Shown: positions 32,684-41,260 of the stretch, one piece after another
How the letters are laid out: each line of letters starts with the position of its first letter
Position numbering within the stretch: the first letter of the stretch is position 1
From: Pseudomonas sp. Irchel 3A7
GTDB taxonomy: Bacteria > Pseudomonadota > Gammaproteobacteria > Pseudomonadales > Pseudomonadaceae
Assembly (NCBI RefSeq): GCF_900187565.1
Contig: NZ_FYED01000010.1
Coordinates: forward strand, 186,001-250,000
Length of the DNA stretch: 64,000 bases
Reading direction: 5' to 3'
The notes under the pieces: model-generated
The model's input: the letters and a program-made list of their open reading frames with translations, nothing else
The model's database searches: none
Told to the model about the DNA's origin: nothing
Made by a program: the position numbers and the translations under genes

Positions 32684-33460
32684 ATGGCTTTCCTGAACAT
32701 CCTTGTCGAGCAGCGTGCAGCCGTCGGCCTGATCCGCCTGAATCGCCCGGCTGTCTATAACGCCCTCAACGACGCCTTGATGACTGAGCTGGGCCAGGCG
32801 CTGCTGGCGTTCGAGGCAGATGAGCAGATTCGCGCCGTCGTCATTACCGGCAATGACAAGGCCTTCGCGGCGGGTGCCGACCTCAGCGAATTGCAGTTCA
32901 AGGGCTTCGCCGATGTGTACCTGGAGGATTTCGTCACTGCCAACTGGGAAACCGTCACCCGCTGCCGCAAACCTGTGATCGCCGCAGTCGCCGGCCTGGC
33001 GCTGGGCGGTGGCTGCGAGCTGGCGATGATGTGCGACATGGTCATAGCCGCCGACAACGCCCGGTTCGGTCAGCCCGAAGTCAAGGTCGGTACCTTGCCC
33101 GGCGCCGGCGGCACCCAGCGCCTGACCCGCGCCATTGGCAAGGCCAAGGCCATGGATCTGTGCCTGACCGGACGCTTCATGGACGTCGATGAAGCCGAGC
33201 GTCTGGGGTTGATCAGTCGCGTGGTGCCCCTGGCCAGCCTGCTGGATGAAGCTCTGGCCGTGGCCGCGCAAATCGCCGCTCACCCGGCCATCGCGGTCAA
33301 GCTCAATAAAGAAGCGGTCAACCGTGCCTTTGAAACCACGCTGGCCGAGGGTGTGCAGTTCGAGCGGCGCTTGATGCACGCCAGTTTCGCCAGTCAGGAC
33401 CAGAAGGAGGGCATGCAGGCCTTTGCCCAGAAGCGTCAGCCGGTGTGGACCCACCGCTGA
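32684..33460 (+). CDS. badK: Cyclohex-1-ene-1-carboxyl-CoA hydratase-like enoyl-CoA hydratase
   Basis: This 258-residue crotonase has both catalytic glutamates (GGGCELAMMCD and FGQPEVKVGTLPGAGGTQRL) and the oxyanion loop AAGADLSEL. ATG 32684 follows AAGAGG by eight to nine bases; the longer reading from 32618 would start inside the promoter and is rejected. It is the first gene of the rightward operon and divergent from aliA. The role as BadK (adding water to cyclohexene-carboxyl-CoA) is inferred: it is the one step missing from the leftward operon. A general short-chain enoyl-CoA hydratase is the alternative. Confidence 0.82.
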   Translation: MAFLNILVEQRAAVGLIRLNRPAVYNALNDALMTELGQALLAFEADEQIRAVVITGNDKAFAAGADLSELQFKGFADVYLEDFVTANWETVTRCRKPVIAAVAGLALGGGCELAMMCDMVIAADNARFGQPEVKVGTLPGAGGTQRLTRAIGKAKAMDLCLTGRFMDVDEAERLGLISRVVPLASLLDEALAVAAQIAAHPAIAVKLNKEAVNRAFETTLAEGVQFERRLMHASFASQDQKEGMQAFAQKRQPVWTHR

Positions 33461-33490
33461 GCAGCACGATCCTTTGGCAAGCCGCCTGAC

Positions 33491-33498
33491 AACAAGAA
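33491..33498 (+). promoter_or_regulatory. CA motif (Hfq/Crc) before second hydratase
   Basis: AACAAGAA, a full AANAANAA match, sits 13 bases before the second hydratase start and touches its ribosome site AGAGGA. Confidence 0.45.
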
Positions 33499-33511
33499 GA
33501 GGAACTGCCCG

Positions 33512-34372
33512 ATGACTTCAGCCGTACAAATGACCCGCGAGGCCCGTGTAGCCTTGATCCGGGTCGACAACCCTCCGGTCAATGCCCTTGGCCACGCCGT
33601 ACGCGCCGGGTTGCTGGAAGCCTTTAGAGCGGCCGAACAGGACGGGCAGGTCGAAATGATCATGCTCTATTGCACGGGCAAGACCTTTATCGCCGGCGCC
33701 GATATTCGCGAGTTCGGCCAGCCTGCCCAGGCGCCGATCCTGCAAGAACTGACCCTGGCCATCGAAAACGGCAACAAGCCTTCGCTGGCCGTGTTGCACG
33801 GTTCGGTGCTGGGTGGCGGGCTGGAAGTCGCGCTGGGTTGTCACTACCGCATTGCCCACAGTGCCAGCCGGCTCGGCTTGCCGGAAACCCGTCTGGGCTT
33901 GTTGCCCGGTGGCGGCGGCACCCAGCGCTTGCCGCGGTTGGTGGGCGTGGCAACCGCGTTGGAAATGATCATCACTGGGGAGCCGATCGAGGCAAGCCAG
34001 GCGCTGGGGCTCGGCCTTGTAGACGCACTGTTCGACGATGAGCCTCTGGTCGCGGGCTTGCGGCATGCGCGGCAACTGTTGGCCGAGCAGGCCTCTGTGC
34101 GGCGCGTCGGCCAGATTGAGATGCCCACGACACCTGCCGAGGCCAGCGCGTCGATCGCGGCCCGACGCAGCGCAATCACCCGAACCCATCCGGATTCATT
34201 CTCGGCGCCGCGCTGCCTTGCCGCCGTCGAAGCAGCGACCCAAATGCCATTGATTGAAGGCTTGCAGCGCGAGCGCGCACTGTTTCTCGAATGCATGGCA
34301 TCGCCCCAGCGTGCGGTGCTGATCGAAGACTTCCTTGCCCGGCGCCAGGCGGCCAAGAACCGCCAAGGCTGA
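33512..34372 (+). CDS. Enoyl-CoA hydratase, stand-alone FadB/PimF N-terminal-type
   Basis: This 286-residue crotonase reads like the N-terminal half of bifunctional FadB/PimF proteins (ALIRVDNPPVNALGHAVRAG, KTFIAGADIREF, VLHGSVLGGGLEVALGCHYR, LGLPETRLGLLPGGGGTQRL). Both glutamates are present (GLEVALG, LPETRLG). The residues after 200 continue into the linker seen in PimF-type fusions and then stop, without a dehydrogenase part; that activity is in a separate gene at 38506. It likely hydrates 2,3-dehydropimeloyl-CoA. AGAGGA precedes the ATG. Confidence 0.85.
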   Translation: MTSAVQMTREARVALIRVDNPPVNALGHAVRAGLLEAFRAAEQDGQVEMIMLYCTGKTFIAGADIREFGQPAQAPILQELTLAIENGNKPSLAVLHGSVLGGGLEVALGCHYRIAHSASRLGLPETRLGLLPGGGGTQRLPRLVGVATALEMIITGEPIEASQALGLGLVDALFDDEPLVAGLRHARQLLAEQASVRRVGQIEMPTTPAEASASIAARRSAITRTHPDSFSAPRCLAAVEAATQMPLIEGLQRERALFLECMASPQRAVLIEDFLARRQAAKNRQG

Positions 34373-34420
34373 ACCCGCGGCCAGCCTGGGGTTGGCCTGA
34401 CCATCGATAGAGGACTTTGC

Positions 34421-35617
34421 ATGGACATCCACTACACACCTGCCGAGGTTGAGTTCCGCGCTGAGGTGCGAGCCTTTCTTCGCGACGCGCTGCCTGCGGA
34501 CATCGCCAGCAAGGTTCGCCTGGGCAAGCGTCTGGGCAAGGACGACCACCAGCGCTGGCAGCGCATCCTCGCCCGGCGCGGCTGGTACGCGGCCAATTGG
34601 CCGGTGGCCTTTGGTGGCACCGGTTGGAGCGTGGTGCAAAAACACCTATTCGAAGAGGAGTGCGCCGCCTTCGGAGCGCCGCGCCTGATTTCCTTCGGCG
34701 TCAACATGGTTGCCCCGGTGATCATGAAATTCGGCAGCCCGGCACAGCAGGCGCATTACTTGCCGCGAATTCTCTCGGGCGAAGACTGGTGGTGCCAAGG
34801 CTATTCCGAACCGGGTGCAGGCTCGGATCTGGCCAGCCTCAAGACCCGCGCCGTGCGCGAAGGCGACCACTATGTGGTCAACGGCCAGAAGACCTGGACC
34901 ACTCTGGGCCAGTACGCCAACATGATTTTCTGCCTGGTGCGCACGGACAGCGAAGCCCAGCAGCAGCGGGGTATTTCCTTCCTGCTGATCGACATGACCA
35001 CCCCCGGCATCAGCGTGCGCCCGATCATCACGCTCGAAGGCGAGCATGAGGTCAACGAAGTGTTCTTCGACAACGTCCGCGTGCCGGTGGAGAACCTGGT
35101 GGGCGAGGAGAATCAGGGCTGGACCTGTGCCAAATACCTGCTGACCCACGAACGTACCGGGCAGGCCGGCATCGGTCAGTCCAAGGCTGCGCTGGCGTAC
35201 CTCAAAGAGGTTGCCCGGCAGGAACTGCGCAACGGTCAGCCGTTGCTGGAGGACCCGCAGTTCCGCTTGCAGGTTGCCGAGGTGGAGATTCAGCTGCTGG
35301 CCATCGAAATGAGCACCTTGCGCATCCTCGCCGCCGCCCAGGCCGGCGGTGTTCCCGGTGCCGAAAGCTCGATCCTGAAGATCAAGGGTTCGGAAATTCG
35401 CCAGGCCATCAGCCACTTGCTGCGCAAGGCGCTGGGCGCCAAGGCGTTACCTTTCGTTGAAGCGCAACTGCACGACGACTTCACCGGCACGGCGCTGCAC
35501 AGTGACTACAGCGCTGCCCCCGCCAGCCAGTATTTCAACCTGCGCAAGCTGTCTATCTACGGCGGCTCCAATGAAATTCAAAAGAACATCATCGCCAAGA
35601 TGATTCTTGAGCTTTAA
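34421..35617 (+). CDS. pimC: Acyl-CoA dehydrogenase, pimeloyl-CoA DH large-subunit-like
   Basis: This 398-residue acyl-CoA dehydrogenase has CQGYSEPGAGSDLASLKTRA (flavin loop), GQKTWTTLGQYANMIFCLVR and the C-terminal block KLSIYGGSNEIQKNIIAKMI. The usual catalytic Glu site (YEGT) reads YGGS. It resembles PimC and FadE-type large subunits that pair with a smaller partner, here the next gene (11 bases away). Together they would oxidise pimeloyl-CoA to the 2-enoyl-CoA. The start is preceded by GAGGA at a suitable distance. The name is by homology and context. Confidence 0.82.
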   Translation: MDIHYTPAEVEFRAEVRAFLRDALPADIASKVRLGKRLGKDDHQRWQRILARRGWYAANWPVAFGGTGWSVVQKHLFEEECAAFGAPRLISFGVNMVAPVIMKFGSPAQQAHYLPRILSGEDWWCQGYSEPGAGSDLASLKTRAVREGDHYVVNGQKTWTTLGQYANMIFCLVRTDSEAQQQRGISFLLIDMTTPGISVRPIITLEGEHEVNEVFFDNVRVPVENLVGEENQGWTCAKYLLTHERTGQAGIGQSKAALAYLKEVARQELRNGQPLLEDPQFRLQVAEVEIQLLAIEMSTLRILAAAQAGGVPGAESSILKIKGSEIRQAISHLLRKALGAKALPFVEAQLHDDFTGTALHSDYSAAPASQYFNLRKLSIYGGSNEIQKNIIAKMILEL

Positions 35618-35628
35618 GGAGGTACGCA

Positions 35629-36771
35629 ATGGACTTCACACTCAGCTCCGAGCAGCAGATGCTGCAAGACACCGTGGCCCGACTGGCCCGCGATCACTAC
35701 AGCTTCGAAGCACGCGAAGGCTACTACCGCAGCGAAACCGGCATGAGCCCGGCGTTCTGGAAACAGATGGCTGAACTGGGCCTGTGTTCGGTGCCGATTG
35801 CCGAGGAGCATGGCGGTTTCGGTGGCAGCGGCGTGGACAACATGCTGATCATGACCGAGCTCGGTCGCAACCTGTGCCTGGAGCCGTTCTTGCAGTCGCA
35901 GATTCACGCGGCGGGCCTGCTGCAGCAACTGGGTGATGCCGGCCAGCGGGCAGACCTGTTGCCGCAAGTGGCCGAGGGCTCGCTGCAACTGGCCGTGGCG
36001 CTGGAAGAGCTGCAAAGCCACTACCAGTTGCACGATGTGCAGACTCAGGCGCGCCCGGTCGAGGGCGGCTGGTGCCTGTCCGGGCGCAAGATCGCCGTGG
36101 TCGGTGCTGCCAGTGCAGGGGTGATCCTGGTGTCGGCGCGCACTGGCGGTGAGGCTCGGAGCGAACAAGGCATCAGCCTGTTCCTGGTCGAATCGCAAAC
36201 GGACGGTTTGCAGCGTCGCGATTACCCCTGCATCGATGGCCCGCGTGCCAGCGACCTGATCCTCGACAATGTTTTTGTGGCCCGCGGGGCTTTGCTCGGC
36301 AACGTCGGCGAGGCTTTGCCGGCCTTGCGTTATCAGCAGGGTCGTGCCATTGCCGGGCAGTGTGCCGAGGCCGTCGCCGGCATGCAGGAAGCCTTTCGCC
36401 TGACCCTCGACTACCTCAAGACACGCAAGCAGTTCGGTGCACCCATCGGCAAGTTCCAGGTGCTGCAGCACCGCATGGCCGACATGCGCGGCGAACTGGA
36501 GTTGGCTACCTCGATGGCCATCCTTGCCGCCTGTGTGGCCGATCAGGCCGACAGCGACGAACGCAGCCGGCAACTGGCCGCCGCCAAATTCGTGGTGGTC
36601 CGCGCCGCACGCCTGATCGCCGAGCAAGCGATCCAGTTACACGGCGGTATTGGCATGACTTGGGAATACAGCCTGGCTCATCACGCCAAGCGCCTGGTGA
36701 TGTTGGGTCATCAATTGGGCGATGACGACCACCATTTGCAGGCCTACGCCCAATTGCTGCACAGCGCCTGA
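35629..36771 (+). CDS. pimD: Acyl-CoA dehydrogenase, pimeloyl-CoA DH small-subunit-like
   Basis: This 380-residue partner of the preceding acyl-CoA dehydrogenase has the N-terminal helices (MDFTLSSEQQMLQDTVARLA), AEEHGGFGGSGVDNMLIMTE and RKQFGAPIGKFQVLQHRMAD. Its C-terminus lacks the YEGT-type base loop and ends with HGGIGMTWEYSLAHHAKRLV, as in the small subunits of heteromeric enzymes. It probably forms a heteromer with the product of 34421. AAGGAGG lies six bases before the ATG, the strongest ribosome site in the operon. Confidence 0.82.
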   Translation: MDFTLSSEQQMLQDTVARLARDHYSFEAREGYYRSETGMSPAFWKQMAELGLCSVPIAEEHGGFGGSGVDNMLIMTELGRNLCLEPFLQSQIHAAGLLQQLGDAGQRADLLPQVAEGSLQLAVALEELQSHYQLHDVQTQARPVEGGWCLSGRKIAVVGAASAGVILVSARTGGEARSEQGISLFLVESQTDGLQRRDYPCIDGPRASDLILDNVFVARGALLGNVGEALPALRYQQGRAIAGQCAEAVAGMQEAFRLTLDYLKTRKQFGAPIGKFQVLQHRMADMRGELELATSMAILAACVADQADSDERSRQLAAAKFVVVRAARLIAEQAIQLHGGIGMTWEYSLAHHAKRLVMLGHQLGDDDHHLQAYAQLLHSA

Positions 36772-36801
36772 TCGATCACTGCATTAACACGGGAACACAT
36801 T

Positions 36802-37551
36802 ATGAAAGTACTGGTTGCGGTAAAGCGTGTGGTTGATTTCAACGTCAAGGTTCGTGTCAAGGCGGACCACTCAGGCGTCGACCTGGCCAACGTCAAGATG
36901 GCGATGAATCCCTTCTGCGAAATTGCCGTGGAAGAAGCGGTGCGTTTGAAAGAACAGGGGATTGCCGCCGAGGTGGTGGTCGTCAGCATCGGCAGCAGTG
37001 CGGCGCAGGAACAACTGCGCACCGCGCTGGCGCTGGGTGCCGACCGAGCCATTTTGGTCGAAGCCGATGAAGACCTGGGGTCCCTGGCGGTGGCCAAACT
37101 GTTGAAAGCGGTTGTCGACAAGGAACAGCCTCAGTTGGTGATCCTCGGCAAGCAGTCCATCGACAGCGACAACAACCAGACCGGCCAAATGCTCGCGGCA
37201 TTGAGCGGCTACGGTCAGGGAACCTTCGCTTCAAAAGTCGCCATCGACGGCGACTGCGTGACCGTGACCCGCGAAATCGACGGCGGCGCACAGACCGTCG
37301 CGCTGAAACTGCCGGCCATCGTCACCACCGACCTGCGACTGAACGAGCCGCGCTACGCGTCGCTACCCAACATCATGAAGGCCAAGAAGAAGCCGCTGGA
37401 GGTGCTCACACCGAGCGCCCTGGGTGTCAGTTGCGCGGGCACCGTGCAGACCCTGAAAGTCGAAGCACCGGCCGCACGCAGCGCCGGGATCAAGGTCAAG
37501 TCGGTGGCCGAACTGGTCGAGAAACTGAAGAACGAGGCGAAGGTAATCTAA
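36802..37551 (+). CDS. etfB: Electron transfer flavoprotein beta subunit
   Basis: This 249-residue EtfB starts MKVLVAVKRVVDFNVKVRVK and carries NPFCEIAVEEAVRLKE, the AMP-binding loop LGKQSIDSDNNQTGQMLAAL and the recognition loop TDLRLNEPRYASLPNIMKAK. With EtfA it takes electrons from the acyl-CoA dehydrogenases of this operon to the quinone pool. The stop overlaps the etfA start by one base. A dedicated ETF in a catabolic operon, besides the housekeeping copy, fits a pathway with several acyl-CoA dehydrogenases. Confidence 0.96.
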   Translation: MKVLVAVKRVVDFNVKVRVKADHSGVDLANVKMAMNPFCEIAVEEAVRLKEQGIAAEVVVVSIGSSAAQEQLRTALALGADRAILVEADEDLGSLAVAKLLKAVVDKEQPQLVILGKQSIDSDNNQTGQMLAALSGYGQGTFASKVAIDGDCVTVTREIDGGAQTVALKLPAIVTTDLRLNEPRYASLPNIMKAKKKPLEVLTPSALGVSCAGTVQTLKVEAPAARSAGIKVKSVAELVEKLKNEAKVI

Positions 37552-38495
37552 TGGCTATCCTGGTTATCGCTGAACACACCAATACCGCACTGGCGGCTGC
37601 CACCCTTAATACCGTGACCGCTGCGCAGCAGATCGGTGGCGACATTCATGTGCTGGTTGCAGGGCAGGGCGCGAGCGCCGTGGCTGAAGCGGCAGCGAAG
37701 GTCGCTGGGGTGACGAAAGTGCTGCTGGCCGACAACGCCGCTTATGCTCACCAACTGCCGGAAAACCTCGCGCCTCTGATCGTCGCGCTTGTCCGGGAAG
37801 CAGGGGCTGACCGCTACAGCCATATCCTCGCTGCCGCGACCAGTAACGGTAAGAACACCCTGCCGAGGGTTGCCGCACAACTGGATGTCGATCAGATCTC
37901 GGAGATCATCGCGGTCGAAAGTGCCGATACCTTCAAGCGCCCGATCTATGCGGGCAACGCCGTCGCGACGGTGCAGTCGTGCGCCGGCGTGAAGGTGATC
38001 ACTGTACGGGGCACCGGGTTCGATGCCGCTGCGGCCGCAGGGAACAGCGCTGCCATCGAAACGCTGACCCTGGTCACCGACAGCGGTCAGTCGGTTTTTG
38101 TCAGTGAAGAACTGGCCAGGTCCGATCGCCCGGAGCTGACGGCCGCGAAGATCGTCGTGTCGGGTGGCCGGGGCATGCAGAACGGCGACAACTTCAAACA
38201 CCTCTATGCGTTGGCCGACAAGCTCGGCGCGGGCGTGGGGGCGTCGCGTGCGGCGGTCGATGCAGGCTTTGTACCGAACGACATGCAGGTCGGCCAGACC
38301 GGCAAGATCGTTGCGCCGCAGTTGTACATCGCGGTGGGCATCTCCGGTGCCATCCAGCATCTGGCCGGCATGAAGGATTCCAAAGTGATCGTGGCGATCA
38401 ACAAGGACGAAGAGGCGCCGATCTTCCAGGTGGCCGATTACGGCCTGGTGGCGGATTTATTCGACGCTGTGCCGGAACTGGAACGGGCGATCTGA
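37551..38495 (+). CDS. etfA: Electron transfer flavoprotein alpha subunit
   Basis: This 314-residue EtfA has the N-terminal domain MAILVIAEHTNTALAAATLN and the FAD-binding C-terminal domain (IVVSGGRGMQNGDNFKHLYA, VGASRAAVDAGFVPNDMQVG, GQTGKIVAPQLYIAVGISGA, ISGAIQHLAGMKDSKVIVAI). It carries the FAD that receives electrons in the EtfAB dimer. Translation is coupled to etfB through the TAATG overlap. Confidence 0.96.
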   Translation: MAILVIAEHTNTALAAATLNTVTAAQQIGGDIHVLVAGQGASAVAEAAAKVAGVTKVLLADNAAYAHQLPENLAPLIVALVREAGADRYSHILAAATSNGKNTLPRVAAQLDVDQISEIIAVESADTFKRPIYAGNAVATVQSCAGVKVITVRGTGFDAAAAAGNSAAIETLTLVTDSGQSVFVSEELARSDRPELTAAKIVVSGGRGMQNGDNFKHLYALADKLGAGVGASRAAVDAGFVPNDMQVGQTGKIVAPQLYIAVGISGAIQHLAGMKDSKVIVAINKDEEAPIFQVADYGLVADLFDAVPELERAI

Positions 38496-38505
38496 GGAGG
38501 TGCTT

Positions 38506-40026
38506 GTGAATACGTTCAAACAAATCGGTGTGATCGGCAGCGGTGCGATGGGCCGGGGAATCGCTCAGTTGTTCGCCACCGCAGGCGTTCCAGTGTTGCT
38601 GTACGACAGCCGTAGCGAAGCGACGGAGGAGGCGTTACAAGCCAATCGGGCTTTGCTTGAGCGCTCTGGCGCCAAGGGCAAGTTAAGCGATGAAGCGCTG
38701 GCGACCGCACTGGCGTGCATGCGACCGGCCATCAGCCTTGAAGCCTTGGCCGATTGCGATTTATTGATCGAGGCGATCGTTGAAAACCTCGAGGCCAAGC
38801 AGGCGTTGTTTCGTGCGCTGGAGCACGTGGTCAGGGCCGACGCGGTACTGGCGACCAACACTTCCTCCTTGTCGGTGAGCCTGATCGCCAGTGCCTGCCG
38901 GCATCCTGAGCGGGTGGCCGGGTTTCACTTTTTCAACCCGGTACCACTGATGAAAATCGTCGAGGTGGTGCGTGGTGAGCGGACCGACCCGCAGGTGGTC
39001 AAGCGCCTGGTGACACTGGCCGGCCACGCAGGACATTTTGCCGCGACGACGCCAGACTCGCCGGGCTTCCTGGTCAATCATGCCGGCCGAGCCTTCGGTC
39101 CGGAGGCGTTGCGTATCCTGGGCGAAGGAATCGCGACCCCGGCGCAAATCGATCGCATCCTCAAGGACAGCCTCGGCTTTCGCATGGGGCCGTTCGAACT
39201 GTTCGACCTGGTCGGCCTCGACATCGCCCATGCGGTGATGGAGTCGATTCATACCCAGTTTTACCAGGACCCGCGCTACACCCCATCGGCGCTGGTGCCA
39301 CCGCGTCTGGCCAGTGGCTTGTTGGGGCGCAAGACCGGGCAGGGCTTCTATCGCTACCAGGACGGTCGCGTGGTCGAGCAAGCAGAGCAGGCGCCGCCGC
39401 CAGTGGCGATCACCCAGCCGTTCTGGCTGGACTGCGACGACTCGGCGATGCGCGAGCGGATCGCTGCGGTACTGTCGGTTGCCGGCGTGGTGCTGGAGCA
39501 GGGTGATCAACCGAGTGCGAATGCCATCTGCCTGGTCACGCCCTTGGGCGAGGATGCCAGCAGCGTGATCGCCCGCAAGCGACTGCCACCGCGACGCAGT
39601 CTGGCGCTGGAGACCTTTGTCGGCTTCGATTCGCGTCGCGTGCTGATGCGTCAACCGGCGCTCGACGCACCGGTGCTGGCGCAAGCACGCCAGGCCCTGG
39701 GCGCCGATGGCGTGCCGGTGGAGGTCATCAATGACTCGCCGGGCTTCATCGCCCAGCGTGTACTCGCCGGGATCGTCAACCTGGGTTGCGAGATTGCCCA
39801 GCGTCGTATCGCCGACCCCGCAATCCTCGACCGTGCAGTGCAGTTGGCCCTCGGTTACCCCCATGGTCCGCTGGGTTTTGGCGACCATTACGGCGCGGCG
39901 CAGATCCAGCAGATCCTGCACCAATTGCATGAGCTGTATCAGGAACCGCGTTATCGGGTCAGTCCCTGGCTGCGGCGCCGGGTCCAGCTCAACCTGCCAC
40001 TGACCACTGCCGAGGATCACGCATGA
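38506..40026 (+). CDS. 3-hydroxyacyl-CoA dehydrogenase (double-C-domain, PaaH-type)
   Basis: This 506-residue protein starts MNTFKQIGVIGSGAMGRGIA (NAD fold). It has GFHFFNPVPLMKIVEVV with the catalytic His, a first helical domain (ending KTGQGFYRY) and a second 3HCDH C-terminal domain (FIAQRVLAGIVNLGCEIAQR onwards), the layout of PaaH/PaaC. It lacks a crotonase part. It would oxidise 3-hydroxypimeloyl-CoA and possibly 3-hydroxybutyryl-CoA. GTG 38506 follows GAGGAGG by five bases; the GTG two codons earlier is covered by that site. It overlaps the thiolase start by four bases (ATGA). Confidence 0.9.
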   Translation: MNTFKQIGVIGSGAMGRGIAQLFATAGVPVLLYDSRSEATEEALQANRALLERSGAKGKLSDEALATALACMRPAISLEALADCDLLIEAIVENLEAKQALFRALEHVVRADAVLATNTSSLSVSLIASACRHPERVAGFHFFNPVPLMKIVEVVRGERTDPQVVKRLVTLAGHAGHFAATTPDSPGFLVNHAGRAFGPEALRILGEGIATPAQIDRILKDSLGFRMGPFELFDLVGLDIAHAVMESIHTQFYQDPRYTPSALVPPRLASGLLGRKTGQGFYRYQDGRVVEQAEQAPPPVAITQPFWLDCDDSAMRERIAAVLSVAGVVLEQGDQPSANAICLVTPLGEDASSVIARKRLPPRRSLALETFVGFDSRRVLMRQPALDAPVLAQARQALGADGVPVEVINDSPGFIAQRVLAGIVNLGCEIAQRRIADPAILDRAVQLALGYPHGPLGFGDHYGAAQIQQILHQLHELYQEPRYRVSPWLRRRVQLNLPLTTAEDHA

Positions 40027-41225
40027 CGGCCTATATCTACGATGGCCTGCGTTCGCCGTTCGGTCGCCATGCCGGGGCTCTGGCCGGTGTGCGCCCCGAT
40101 GATCTGCTGGCCAGTGTGGTGCGTGCCCTGGTGGCGCGTAACCCGTTCGACATGTGTGACTACGAGGACCTGATCGCCGGCTGCAGCAGTCAGGCGGGGG
40201 AGGACGGGCGTAACCTGGCACGTCATGTGGCGCTGCTGTCCGGCCTGCCAACGACGGTGGGCGGTTTGACCGTCAATCGCCTGTGCGGCTCCGGCCTGGC
40301 GGCCGTGCTGGATGCTGCCCGCGCCGTGCGCTGCGGCGAAGGCGAGCTGTTTGTTGCCAGTGGCGTCGAGAGCATGAGTCGTGCGCCGTTCGTGGTGGCC
40401 AAGGCGCAAAGCGCCTGGTCCCGAGATTTTCAGGTGTGCGACAGCACCCTCGGCGCACGCTTTCCCAATCCGAAGGTAGAGTCCGGGTTCGGCGCCGATT
40501 CGATGCCGCAGACGGCGGACAACGTCGCCCGTGAACTGAGCATCACTCGCGAGGAAGCCGACATCTATGCCGCGCGCAGTCAGGCGTTGTTCGACGCGGC
40601 GGTGCGCGATGGTTTCCAGGCCGGTGAAATCCTGCCGATCGAAGTGCCGCAAGGGCGCAAGCAGCCACCGAAGATCGTCGACCGTGACGAGCATCCGCGC
40701 CCGCAAAGTAACTTCGAGGCGCTGTCGGACCTGCAACCGCTGTTTGACGGCGGCGTTGTCACGGCGGGCAACGCTTCGGGCATCAACGATGGCGCGGCGG
40801 CGCTGCTGATTGGCTCGCGGGCCATGGGTGAGAAGGTCGGGCTCAAGCCCCGGGCGCGCATTCTGGCGGGCGCCGTGGCCGGTGTCGAACCGCGCCTGAT
40901 GGGCCTTGGCCCGGTGCCGGCCTGCACCAAGGCGTTGCAGCGCGCAGGTTTGAGCCTGGCTGACATGGACCTGATCGAAATCAACGAAGCATTTGCCGCG
41001 CAAGTGCTCGGCTGTGCCCGGCAACTCGGCGTGGCCTTCGATGATCCGCGCTTGAATCCCAACGGTGGTGCCATTGCCATCGGCCATCCACTCGGTGCTT
41101 CCGGCGCTCGCCTGGCCTACAGCGCGGTGCGTCAACTGGAACGCAGCAACGGGCGCTACGCCCTGGTCAGCCTGTGCATTGGCCTGGGCCAGGGCATTGC
41201 CTGCGTGATCGAACGCCTCGACTGA
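40023..41225 (+). CDS. Acyl-CoA thiolase (acetyl-CoA acyltransferase)
   Basis: This 400-residue thiolase has the nucleophile Cys in VNRLCGSGLAAVLDAAR, the second block EINEAFAAQVLG, the His block NGGAIAIGHPLGASGARLAY and a C-terminal Cys in LCIGLGQG. It would split 3-oxopimeloyl-CoA with CoA to glutaryl-CoA and acetyl-CoA. Pattern and length are like PcaF/PaaJ 3-oxoadipyl-CoA thiolases, which act on the related six-carbon dicarboxyl chain. It is coupled to the preceding dehydrogenase by overlapping start and stop. Confidence 0.93.
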   Translation: MTAYIYDGLRSPFGRHAGALAGVRPDDLLASVVRALVARNPFDMCDYEDLIAGCSSQAGEDGRNLARHVALLSGLPTTVGGLTVNRLCGSGLAAVLDAARAVRCGEGELFVASGVESMSRAPFVVAKAQSAWSRDFQVCDSTLGARFPNPKVESGFGADSMPQTADNVARELSITREEADIYAARSQALFDAAVRDGFQAGEILPIEVPQGRKQPPKIVDRDEHPRPQSNFEALSDLQPLFDGGVVTAGNASGINDGAAALLIGSRAMGEKVGLKPRARILAGAVAGVEPRLMGLGPVPACTKALQRAGLSLADMDLIEINEAFAAQVLGCARQLGVAFDDPRLNPNGGAIAIGHPLGASGARLAYSAVRQLERSNGRYALVSLCIGLGQGIACVIERLD

Positions 41226-41260
41226 CAACCCCTGACAAGAACCAAACCGGAGAATAACCC

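Noticed and set aside
38761..40251. 496-codon minus-strand frame
   Set aside because: Antisense to the 3-hydroxyacyl-CoA dehydrogenase; composition is rich in Arg/His/Gln as usual for GC-rich shadows.
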